From NCBI GenBank assembly GCA_025362915.1, contig JANYEU010000364.1, forward strand, positions 1 to 5,186: 5,186 nt of DNA. The letters run 5' to 3'. Both the position numbers and the translations under genes were made by a program. The notes under the pieces are model-generated. The model ran no database searches and was not told where the DNA came from. It saw only the letters and a list, made by a program, of their open reading frames with translations. Positions within the stretch are counted from its first letter, which is position 1. Every line of letters begins with the position of its first letter. Source of the stretch: Chitinophagaceae bacterium (lineage in GTDB: Bacteria; Bacteroidota; Bacteroidia; Chitinophagales; Chitinophagaceae). Of the stretch, positions 1 to 5,186 are shown piece after piece.

Positions 1-1
1 A

Positions 2-136
2 ACAAGAGTCCCAGTGCAAAACCTTTTCGATTATATAGAAGGCGGCGAACCCCTAAGCGAATTTTTAGATGACTTTCCTTCCGTATCCAAAAGCGCAGCC
101 CTCATTGTATTGGAAATGGCAAGGCAAAATCATTAA
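2..136 (+). CDS. DUF433 domain protein, C-terminal part (antitoxin-like)
   Basis: This is the last 44 codons of a gene that begins before the window, read in frame 2 and ending at the TAA at 134-136. The visible protein contains TRVPVQNLFDYIEGG followed by EPLSEFLDDFPSV and a closing helix (AALIVLEMARQNH). The 'TRVPV..L..Y...G..L.EFL.DFP.V' pattern is the hallmark of DUF433, a small (about 75 residue) winged-helix-like domain. From family knowledge, many DUF433 proteins are antitoxins that bind DNA and neutralise a DUF5615 PIN-like RNase (VapB45/VapC45 type), usually encoded directly downstream and often overlapping. No such toxin follows here: the next gene is an unrelated amidase 53 bases on. 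The toxin could lie upstream, or this could be a solitary regulator. The family call is firm; the antitoxin role is inference. Confidence 0.8.
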   Translation, partial: TRVPVQNLFDYIEGGEPLSEFLDDFPSVSKSAALIVLEMARQNH

Positions 137-157
137 AGAGATAACCAAAGCCTCTCG

Positions 158-182
158 ACTAACCACTTATAACTAACAACTT
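158..182. repeat. 11-bp imperfect direct repeat before the omega-amidase
   Basis: ACTAACCACTT (158-168) recurs as ACTAACAACTT (172-182), 10 of 11 bases identical, with a 14-base period. It sits in the 53-base gap just upstream of the start at 190. It may be no more than AC-rich leader sequence, which is common before Bacteroidota genes. No matching TAnnTTTG promoter element is visible in this gap, so the omega-amidase promoter is unidentified and could lie further upstream. Confidence 0.35.
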
Positions 183-189
183 CCTAATT

Positions 190-975
190 ATGTCTCTCTC
201 CATCACACTTATACAAACAAATTTGGTTTGGGAAAATATAGATGCCAATCTGGTTCATCTGGAAGAAAAGATAAATGCCATTGCCGGAAAAACAGAACTG
301 ATAGTGCTGCCCGAAATGTTTAGCACAGGCTTTAGCATGAACCCCGAAAAAGTAGCAGAACCAATGGAAGGAAAAGCTGTTGCATGGATGAAACGGATAG
401 CAATAGCCAAGAAAGTTATCCTTACAGGGAGCCTTGCCATTAAGGAGGAGGGTAAATATTTTAATAGACTGATATGGATGCTACCCAATGGGCAATACAG
501 TTATTACGATAAACGGCATCTGTTTGCATTTGCTGGCGAGGATGGGCATTACACGGCAGGAAACAAACGCTTAATAGCACAAGTGAAGGGCTGGAAGATA
601 AACCTACAAATATGTTTCGACCTGCGGTTTCCGGTATGGGCAAGGCAACAAACCAACGGCGGAGAGGCGGAATACGACATCCTATTGTATGTTGCCAACT
701 GGCCAAAACTCAGGAATCATGCGTGGAAAACATTGCTTGCGGCAAGGGCAATAGAAAACCAATGCTATGTGGTGGGCGTAAACCGTGTGGGCAACGATGG
801 CAACAATATTTACCATAGTGGCGATAGTATGGTGATTAATCCGCTGGGAGAAATACTCTACACCAAAGCAAATGAGGAGGATATTTATACTATAGTGCTG
901 GAGAAAGAACCACTGGAAACCATCCGGAAACAAATCCCTTTTCTGAAAGATGCAGATGGGTTTATGATAAGATAA
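190..975 (+). CDS. yafV: Omega-amidase, nitrilase superfamily (YafV type)
   Basis: This is a complete 261-residue carbon-nitrogen hydrolase of normal length for the family. The Glu-Lys-Cys catalytic triad of nitrilases is visible: Glu42 in LPEMFSTGF, Lys108 in YYDKRHLF and Cys142 in QICFDLRFP. A supporting Glu117 lies in the GEDGHY stretch, and the conserved ARAIENQ.YVVGVNRVG block is at 185-201. From family knowledge, YafV/Nit2 enzymes are cytoplasmic and hydrolyse 2-oxoglutaramate and 2-oxosuccinamate to 2-oxoglutarate or oxaloacetate plus ammonia. This clears the keto-acid amides left by glutamine or asparagine transaminases, for example in methionine salvage. ATG 190 is the only ATG, GTG or TTG start ahead of the conserved N-terminus, because an in-frame TAA lies at 160-162. 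No Shine-Dalgarno sequence is seen. The substrate within the amidase group is inferred from the close YafV-like motifs. It appears to be a single-gene unit between the DUF433 gene and the pheT promoter. Confidence 0.88.
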   Translation: MSLSITLIQTNLVWENIDANLVHLEEKINAIAGKTELIVLPEMFSTGFSMNPEKVAEPMEGKAVAWMKRIAIAKKVILTGSLAIKEEGKYFNRLIWMLPNGQYSYYDKRHLFAFAGEDGHYTAGNKRLIAQVKGWKINLQICFDLRFPVWARQQTNGGEAEYDILLYVANWPKLRNHAWKTLLAARAIENQCYVVGVNRVGNDGNNIYHSGDSMVINPLGEILYTKANEEDIYTIVLEKEPLETIRKQIPFLKDADGFMIR

Positions 976-1007
976 ACGGGGATAATGGAGAATAGGGGCA
1001 ACCAGTG

Positions 1008-1039
1008 TTTGAATGCCAATGGCTAAATTGATATATTTG
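1008..1039 (+). promoter_or_regulatory. Bacteroidota-type promoter for pheT
   Basis: A TTTG at 1008-1011 is followed by exactly 20 bases and then TATATTTG at 1032-1039. This matches the Bacteroidota sigma-ABfr housekeeping consensus (-33 TTTG, -7 TAnnTTTG). Transcription would be expected to begin a few bases after 1039, leaving a leader of only about 15 bases before the pheT ATG at 1060. Such a leader is too short for a Phe-codon leader peptide or T-box, so attenuation of the E. coli pheST kind is unlikely here. The element probably drives pheT, the coiled-coil gene and zapA. Confidence 0.65.
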
Positions 1040-1059
1040 CATCTCTTTAATTTTGACGA

Positions 1060-3480
1060 ATGACTATTAGCTACAATTGGTTACAAGAATATTTACCCGA
1101 AACAATAGAACCGGAAAAGCTTTCCAAGATACTTACCAGCATTGGGCTTGAGGTGGAAAGTATGGAACCTTACCAGAGTGTAAAGGGTGGGCTGGAAGGA
1201 TTGGTAATAGGAGAGGTGCTTATCTGTACACAGCACCCCAATGCGGATAAACTTAAAATTACTACTGTCAACATTGGCGCATCCGAGCCGCTAAAGGTTG
1301 TTTGTGGTGCAGCAAATGTGGCTGCTGGGCAAAAAGTGGTGGTGGCTACTGTGGGTACAACCATTTATCCCGCTACGGGCGATCCGTTGACCATGCGTGT
1401 GGCGAAGATTAGGGGCGAAGAAAGCTTTGGGATGATTTGTGCCGAAGATGAAATAGGTTTGGGAACAAGCCATGAAGGTATTTTGGTGTTGCCCGAAGAT
1501 GTAAAAGTGGGAACGCCTGCTGCCGAATATTTTAAACCTTACAATGACATCATTTACGAAATTGGCCTTACGCCCAATCGTATGGATGCGATGAGTCACC
1601 TCGGTGTGGCTAAGGATGTTTGTGCTTATATGACACATCATTTTGCTGGAGAAGCAAAGGTGAAAAGTCCCTTCAATAATTCTTTTAAAGTAGAAAATAA
1701 GAACTTGCCTATACCCGTTTCTGTAGAAGATGCAGATGCTTGTCCGCGCTATGCAGGGGTAAGCATCAGTGGTATTGAGGTAAAGGAATCGCCAGAATGG
1801 TTGAAGAATAAATTGAAAGTTATTGGTCAGCGAAGCATTAATAATGTGGTGGATATTACCAATTTTATCCTGAATGAAACTGGGCAACCGTTACACGCTT
1901 TTGATGCGGACAAGATAGAAGGTAAAAGCATTGTGGTGAAGAAAGCAGAGGCCGACAACTTATTTACAACGCTTGATGAGAAGGAAAGAAAGCTTTTTGC
2001 AGAAGATTTATTGATATGCAATGGCAACAAGGAGCCCATGTGTATTGCCGGGGTATTTGGTGGATTGCATAGCGGAGTTTCTTCCTCAACTACAAACATA
2101 TTTTTAGAGAGTGCGGTTTTTGCCTCATCTGGGATAAGGAAAACATCTTTGAAGCACGGACTACGTACCGATGCGGCAACAAGATTTGAGAAAGGGGTTG
2201 ATATTTCCAATGCTGTCAATGTATTGAAACGAGCAGCCTTATTGATAAAAGAAATGGCTGGTGGCACCATCAGCAGCGATATTGTTGACATTTATCCTAC
2301 GCCGAAAGAAAAGACATTGGTATCATTGAAGTATCAATACCTAAAGAAACTGAGTGGCAAGAACTATCATCCAGATACGGTAAAAAAGATATTGGTGGCA
2401 TTGGGATTTGAGATAAACAGGGAGGGTATTGATGAAATATCTGTTACTGTTCCGTTCAGTAAGCCCGACATAAGCCTTCCTGCCGATTTGGTGGAAGAGA
2501 TTATCCGTATAGATGGATTGGACAATATTGGTATTCCAACTACCATTACCATTTCGCCGTCCATCAATTCATTAGGGTTTAAAGAGTCTTTAAAAGAAAA
2601 GATTGCCAACTATTTGGCGGGGCAAGGGTTTAATGAAATAGTGACCAATTCTATTACCAATAGCAAATATTTTAATGAGGAAGTGCTTGCTGGAACCGTA
2701 AAGATGATGAATAACCTCAGTGCCGATTTGGATGTATTGCGACCGTCTATGTTGGAAACTGGTTTGGAATGTATTGCCTACAACAACAACCGCAGGAACA
2801 ATAACCTGCAATTGTTTGAATATGGTAAGACTTATCATACCAAGGGCATAGGTTCTTACCGTGAAGATGAGCATCTGGCCATTTATATCACGGGAGATAA
2901 CCATGAAGATACTTGGCAAGAAAAGGCAAAGTCTTTCGATTTCTATCGGGCAAAGGGAGTTGCGCAAGCCATCATAAACCTTTGTGGATTGGATAAACTA
3001 AAGTTTTCTAAAGAGGAAGGGAGCAACAGCATTTCTGTTACTGTATCAAAGCAAAACATTGCAACCATTACCATTGTTAATAATGCTACGTTAAAGGCAT
3101 TCAGCATTAAACAGTCGGTTTATTTTGTTGATATAAACTATGCTTCCTTACTGAAACTGGTAGAAAAGAACAAGATTATTTATAAGGAAGTATCAAAGTT
3201 CCCTGCCGTGCAAAGGGATTTGGCATTGGTTGTGGATAAGAATACCACTTATAATACACTGGAAACAGTATTGAAGAAAGCAAATTTGACTAAATTGCAA
3301 TCAATGCGTTTGTTTGATGTTTTTGAAAGTGATAAATTAGGTGCTGGTAAAAAGTCGATGGCGGTTAACTTTACTTTTTTGGATGAAGAAAAAACGCTTA
3401 CCGATAAAGAAACAGATGCCATGATGGGCAAGATTATACACTCTTTTGAAAGTGAGTTGAATGCAGAAATAAGAAAATAA
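1060..3480 (+). CDS. pheT: Phenylalanine--tRNA ligase beta subunit
   Basis: This full-length 806-residue beta subunit of the alpha2-beta2 enzyme charges tRNA-Phe in the cytoplasm. Domains appear in the expected order. An N-terminal segment is followed by an EMAP-like tRNA-binding OB fold at about 45-155 (HPNADKLKI, AKIRGEESFGMICAEDE). Next come the TPNRMDAMSHLGVAKDV motif at 171-187 and the B3/B4 editing module at about 215-400 (VVDITNFI, HAFD 279-282, FLESA 348-352). The B5 domain spans about 420-495, the catalytic-like B6/B7 core about 500-700, and the FDX-ACB anticodon-binding domain about 711-806 (VSKFPAVQRDLALVVD). Asp470, Asp476, Glu479 and Glu480 in B5 match the spacing of the acidic Mg-binding residues known for this subunit, and the editing motifs look intact. 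The pheS partner is not adjacent and must be elsewhere. The gene starts about 15 bases after its predicted transcription start and ends one base before the next gene, which suggests co-translation. Confidence 0.98.
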   Translation: MTISYNWLQEYLPETIEPEKLSKILTSIGLEVESMEPYQSVKGGLEGLVIGEVLICTQHPNADKLKITTVNIGASEPLKVVCGAANVAAGQKVVVATVGTTIYPATGDPLTMRVAKIRGEESFGMICAEDEIGLGTSHEGILVLPEDVKVGTPAAEYFKPYNDIIYEIGLTPNRMDAMSHLGVAKDVCAYMTHHFAGEAKVKSPFNNSFKVENKNLPIPVSVEDADACPRYAGVSISGIEVKESPEWLKNKLKVIGQRSINNVVDITNFILNETGQPLHAFDADKIEGKSIVVKKAEADNLFTTLDEKERKLFAEDLLICNGNKEPMCIAGVFGGLHSGVSSSTTNIFLESAVFASSGIRKTSLKHGLRTDAATRFEKGVDISNAVNVLKRAALLIKEMAGGTISSDIVDIYPTPKEKTLVSLKYQYLKKLSGKNYHPDTVKKILVALGFEINREGIDEISVTVPFSKPDISLPADLVEEIIRIDGLDNIGIPTTITISPSINSLGFKESLKEKIANYLAGQGFNEIVTNSITNSKYFNEEVLAGTVKMMNNLSADLDVLRPSMLETGLECIAYNNNRRNNNLQLFEYGKTYHTKGIGSYREDEHLAIYITGDNHEDTWQEKAKSFDFYRAKGVAQAIINLCGLDKLKFSKEEGSNSISVTVSKQNIATITIVNNATLKAFSIKQSVYFVDINYASLLKLVEKNKIIYKEVSKFPAVQRDLALVVDKNTTYNTLETVLKKANLTKLQSMRLFDVFESDKLGAGKKSMAVNFTFLDEEKTLTDKETDAMMGKIIHSFESELNAEIRK

Positions 3481-3481
3481 A

Positions 3482-3781
3482 ATGAGTATATTAAGTAACC
3501 AATTGGCACAGTTTCAGCAAAAGCTGATGCGTGTAATGAAACAATACGACGTCTTGCATAGAGAAAATGCAAGACTGAAAAAGGAATTGGCGAAGAAGGA
3601 TGTGCTTTTAACTAACAAGGAAACCTTACTGAAAGACCTCCAAGAAAAGTTGGACGCCTTGCGATTGAGTACAGGCTCTTTTTCGGAAGAAGAAAAGAAA
3701 CAACTGGGCAAGAAAATTAAAGCTTACGTAAAGGAAATTGACAGGTGCATCACGTTGCTGGATGCGATGCCCAAAAAATAA
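3482..3781 (+). CDS. Small coiled-coil protein between pheT and zapA, function unknown
   Basis: This 99-residue, highly charged, Lys/Glu-rich protein has no signal peptide or membrane segment, so it is probably cytoplasmic. Residues about 5-62 (QLAQFQQKLMRVMKQY, then LHRENARLKKELAKKD and LLKDLQEKLDALRL) have leucine spacing typical of a parallel coiled coil. After a short Ser/Gly break (STGS, 63-66) comes a second helix ending in KKIKAYVKEIDRCITLL (77-93). The 'EIDRCI.LL' tail looks like a conserved family signature rather than random coil, and as far as I recall similar small proteins sit just upstream of zapA in other Bacteroidota. ATG 3482 follows the pheT stop by one base, and zapA starts 44 bases after this gene ends, so all three are likely co-transcribed. 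A divisome role, perhaps as a ZapA partner analogous to ZapB, is inference from context only. It has no recognisable enzyme motif. Confidence 0.85.
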   Translation: MSILSNQLAQFQQKLMRVMKQYDVLHRENARLKKELAKKDVLLTNKETLLKDLQEKLDALRLSTGSFSEEEKKQLGKKIKAYVKEIDRCITLLDAMPKK

Positions 3782-3825
3782 TTAAGCGGTAATCATACTC
3801 TAGATTCCCGACAAAAACAAATACA

Positions 3826-4146
3826 ATGGAAGAAAATAAAGATTTATTACCCGTAAATATTGCTATCGGAGATAGGACTTATCGCCTAAAGGTTGCAGCG
3901 GAAGATGAAGGTGTACTGCGTGGTACGATAAAAATAATCAACGATAAGATTGTAGAATATAAAAGGGAATTTGCAGGAAAGGACATGCAGGACTATATCA
4001 GTATGGTCTTGATTTGGTTGGCCACAGAAGAAACCAAGACCGCAAGCCACATAGTAGAACTGCAAAATGCCTCAGATAAACTGGCGGGATTTGAAAGACA
4101 TCTGGATAAAATCTTGGTTCCGGAAGAAGTAGAAATACCGACCTAG
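3826..4146 (+). CDS. zapA: Cell division protein ZapA
   Basis: This 106-residue protein is of normal length for ZapA. The N-terminal globular domain (about 8-50) reads PVNIAIGDRTYRLKVAAEDE, then VLRGTIKIINDKIVEYKREF. This matches the family pattern of a short beta sheet ('V.I.G..Y.L....EE..L') followed by a helix. The MQDYISMVLIWLATE helix (54-68) and a long C-terminal helix (about 70-97) would form the dimer and tetramer coiled coil. From family knowledge, ZapA tetramers bind and bundle FtsZ filaments at midcell, stabilising the Z ring. The gene follows the coiled-coil gene by 44 bases with no visible promoter or terminator between them, so it probably belongs to the pheT transcript. The 82-base gap after it is too short for a 6S RNA gene, which follows zapA in E. 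coli. Sequence identity to well-studied ZapA is low, but fold pattern, size and context agree. Confidence 0.87.
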   Translation: MEENKDLLPVNIAIGDRTYRLKVAAEDEGVLRGTIKIINDKIVEYKREFAGKDMQDYISMVLIWLATEETKTASHIVELQNASDKLAGFERHLDKILVPEEVEIPT

Positions 4147-4228
4147 TTTTTATGATGCCTTAATAGAACCCATTCCTATCAAAAACCAATCATTCAAATC
4201 ATTTAATCATTATTATTAAATATAAGTT
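4147..4228. other. AT-rich gap between zapA and the aminotransferase gene
   Basis: This 82-base spacer holds no gene, no clear hairpin terminator and no full TAnnTTTG promoter. The nearest promoter-like match is TAGTTTTT at 4144-4151, overlapping the zapA stop, and it lacks a TTTG at the right distance. The only structure seen is a cluster of AATCATT copies, listed separately. Whether the aminotransferase gene is read through from zapA or has its own promoter cannot be settled from this sequence. Confidence 0.5.
4188..4211. repeat. Three AATCATT copies upstream of the aminotransferase gene
   Basis: AATCATT occurs at 4188-4194, 4197-4203 and 4205-4211, with start-to-start distances of 9 and 8 bases, ending 17 bases before the start codon at 4229. 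It could be a small operator or simply low-complexity AT-rich leader. The unequal spacing and the closeness to the start argue against a well-formed repressor array. Confidence 0.35.
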
Positions 4229-5186
4229 ATGCCAGGCTTTGAATTATTTGGGGAAGAAGAAAGAAAACACATCAATGATGTGATGGATACAGGTATCCTC
4301 ATGCGTTATGGTTTTGATGGGCCACGAAAAGGGGTGTTTAAGTCTATCGAATTAGAAAAGAAAATAACAGAAACTTTCGGTTGTGGTTATGCGCAGTTAA
4401 CAAGTAGTGGCACTGCCGCATTGACTACGGCTATGGCGGCATTGAATATAGGTTTTGGCGACGAAATTATTATGCCAGCATTTACGTTTGTCGCAAGTTT
4501 TGAAGCAGTATTAAGCGTTGGTGCCATTCCTATTATGGTTGATATAGATGAAACCCTAACCTTAAATCCAGCTGCTGTAAGAGCGGCCATCACTCCAAAA
4601 ACCAAATGCGTAATGCCCGTGCACATGTGCGGCAGCATGGCAGACTTGGATGCCTTGCAGGCAATTTGTAAGGAACACAATTTGATTTTATTGGAAGATG
4701 CCTGTCAGGCAATAGGTGGCACTTACAAAGGAAAATCATTGGGAACTATCGGCGATGCTGGTACTTTCAGCTTCGATTTTGTAAAGACAATTACTTGCGG
4801 AGAAGGTGGTGTTGTAATGACCAATAACAAGGATGTGTATGTGAAATGTGATGGCTATACAGATCATGGACACGATCATTTGGGTGTTGACAGAGGGGCA
4901 GACCTTCATCCATTTATTGGGTACAATTATCGGATTAGTGAACTACATGCGGCTATCGGTTTGGCGCAGATAGGTAAATTGGATACGATTTTATCCATTC
5001 AAAAGAAAAATAATCTTATTTTAAAAAGCTATTTGGAACAAATACCTGAAATAACTTTTAGGACTGTGCCTGATGCTGCAGGAGATAGCTATAGTTTTAT
5101 CAGTTGGTTTTTGCCTACAGAATCTTTGATGCAGGCCGCAATAGATGAACTAAAAGAGCAGGGTATATTGGCTGGCAACTTTTATT
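4229..5186 (+). CDS. kdnA: DegT/DnrJ/EryC1 aminotransferase, KdnA-like (Kdo8N synthesis), 3' end missing
   Basis: The first 319 residues of a fold-type I PLP aminotransferase are present; the family is usually about 380-400 residues, so some 70-80 lie beyond the window. PLP-site features are visible: TSSGTAAL (58-65), Asp157 and Gln160 in LLEDACQAIGG, the Schiff-base Lys186 in SFDFVKTITCGEGG (181-194), and the partner-subunit loop GYNYRISEL (231-239). Several stretches recall Shewanella KdnA rather than generic sugar aminotransferases: the MPGFELFGEEE start, VHMCGSM, KTITCGEGG, DHGHDHLG.DRGA and the C-terminal PDAAGDSYSF region. From family knowledge, KdnA transfers an amino group to the C8 aldehyde made from Kdo by the Fe-dependent dehydrogenase KdnB, giving Kdo8N for lipopolysaccharide. 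ATG 4229 is the earliest possible start, since an in-frame TAA lies at 4223-4225. The aminotransferase class is certain. The KdnA substrate is inferred from remembered similarity; another amino-sugar or keto-sugar substrate remains possible. Confidence 0.85.
   Translation, partial: MPGFELFGEEERKHINDVMDTGILMRYGFDGPRKGVFKSIELEKKITETFGCGYAQLTSSGTAALTTAMAALNIGFGDEIIMPAFTFVASFEAVLSVGAIPIMVDIDETLTLNPAAVRAAITPKTKCVMPVHMCGSMADLDALQAICKEHNLILLEDACQAIGGTYKGKSLGTIGDAGTFSFDFVKTITCGEGGVVMTNNKDVYVKCDGYTDHGHDHLGVDRGADLHPFIGYNYRISELHAAIGLAQIGKLDTILSIQKKNNLILKSYLEQIPEITFRTVPDAAGDSYSFISWFLPTESLMQAAIDELKEQGILAGNFY

Noticed and set aside
137..156. AGAG...CTCT short inverted repeat after the DUF433 stop
   Set aside because: Only about 4 base pairs of stem with a long loop and no T tract; it is within chance expectation.
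960..977. Inverted repeat GTTTAT-GATAAG-ATAAAC at the end of the omega-amidase gene
   Set aside because: The stem is only 6 base pairs and AT-rich, it straddles the stop codon, the flanking bases do not pair and no T run follows, so it is not a credible terminator.
1291..1887. 198-codon open frame on the - strand inside pheT
   Set aside because: It lies wholly antisense to a confident pheT, its translation is rich in His, Cys and Phe with no recognisable domain, and it has no separate promoter or start context. It is a shadow of pheT codon use.
1827..2291. 154-codon open frame on the - strand inside pheT
   Set aside because: Antisense to the conserved B3/B4 region of pheT, with no family resemblance; the openness follows from the codons on the other strand.
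4144..4151. TAGTTTTT as a possible -7 promoter element for the aminotransferase gene
   Set aside because: It misses the final G of TAnnTTTG, and the nearest upstream TTG-like word is about 27 bases away, too far for the usual spacing.
4147..4228. 6S RNA gene after zapA
   Set aside because: E. coli carries ssrS after zapA, but this gap is only 82 bases, less than half the length of a 6S RNA, and shows no long hairpin.
4387..4680. 97-codon open frame on the - strand opposite the aminotransferase gene
   Set aside because: It overlaps the PLP-binding core of a clear DegT-family gene, and its Ala/Val/Ile-rich translation is a mirror of that coding sequence.

Overview
The window looks like chromosomal DNA from a member of the Bacteroidota, perhaps Chitinophagales or a related group (the finer placement is a guess). 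The reasons are moderately AT-rich coding sequence, starts without Shine-Dalgarno sequences, a TTTG-N20-TAtaTTTG promoter of the Bacteroidota type before pheT, and a zapA preceded by a small coiled-coil gene. Every supported gene lies on the + strand and they are closely packed. No rRNA, tRNA, insertion sequence, CRISPR array or phage feature was seen.

Layout. Bases 2-136 are the 3' end of a DUF433 gene, a family best known as antitoxins. No toxin gene follows it. Bases 190-975 encode a complete nitrilase-superfamily omega-amidase (YafV type). An 84-base gap follows and carries a convincing Bacteroidota promoter at 1008-1039. Bases 1060-3480 encode the full-length phenylalanyl-tRNA synthetase beta subunit PheT. 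One base later comes a 99-residue coiled-coil protein of unknown function (3482-3781), then ZapA, the FtsZ-ring-associated cell division protein (3826-4146). After an 82-base AT-rich gap with three AATCATT copies, a DegT/DnrJ/EryC1-family aminotransferase starts at 4229 and runs off the right edge. Its sequence resembles KdnA, the PLP enzyme that installs the 8-amino group of Kdo8N in Shewanella lipopolysaccharide.

How the genes fit together. pheT, the coiled-coil gene and zapA probably form one transcript from the 1008-1039 promoter, linking a translation enzyme to divisome proteins; pheS is not adjacent. The omega-amidase is a housekeeping metabolite-repair or nitrogen-salvage enzyme with no obvious link to its neighbours. 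The KdnA-like gene may begin a separate cell-envelope sugar locus that continues beyond the window.

Most of the window is ordinary housekeeping sequence. The points most worth following up are the KdnA-like enzyme in this phylum, the uncharacterised coiled-coil protein beside zapA, and the DUF433 gene without a downstream toxin. No clearly novel multi-gene system is visible.
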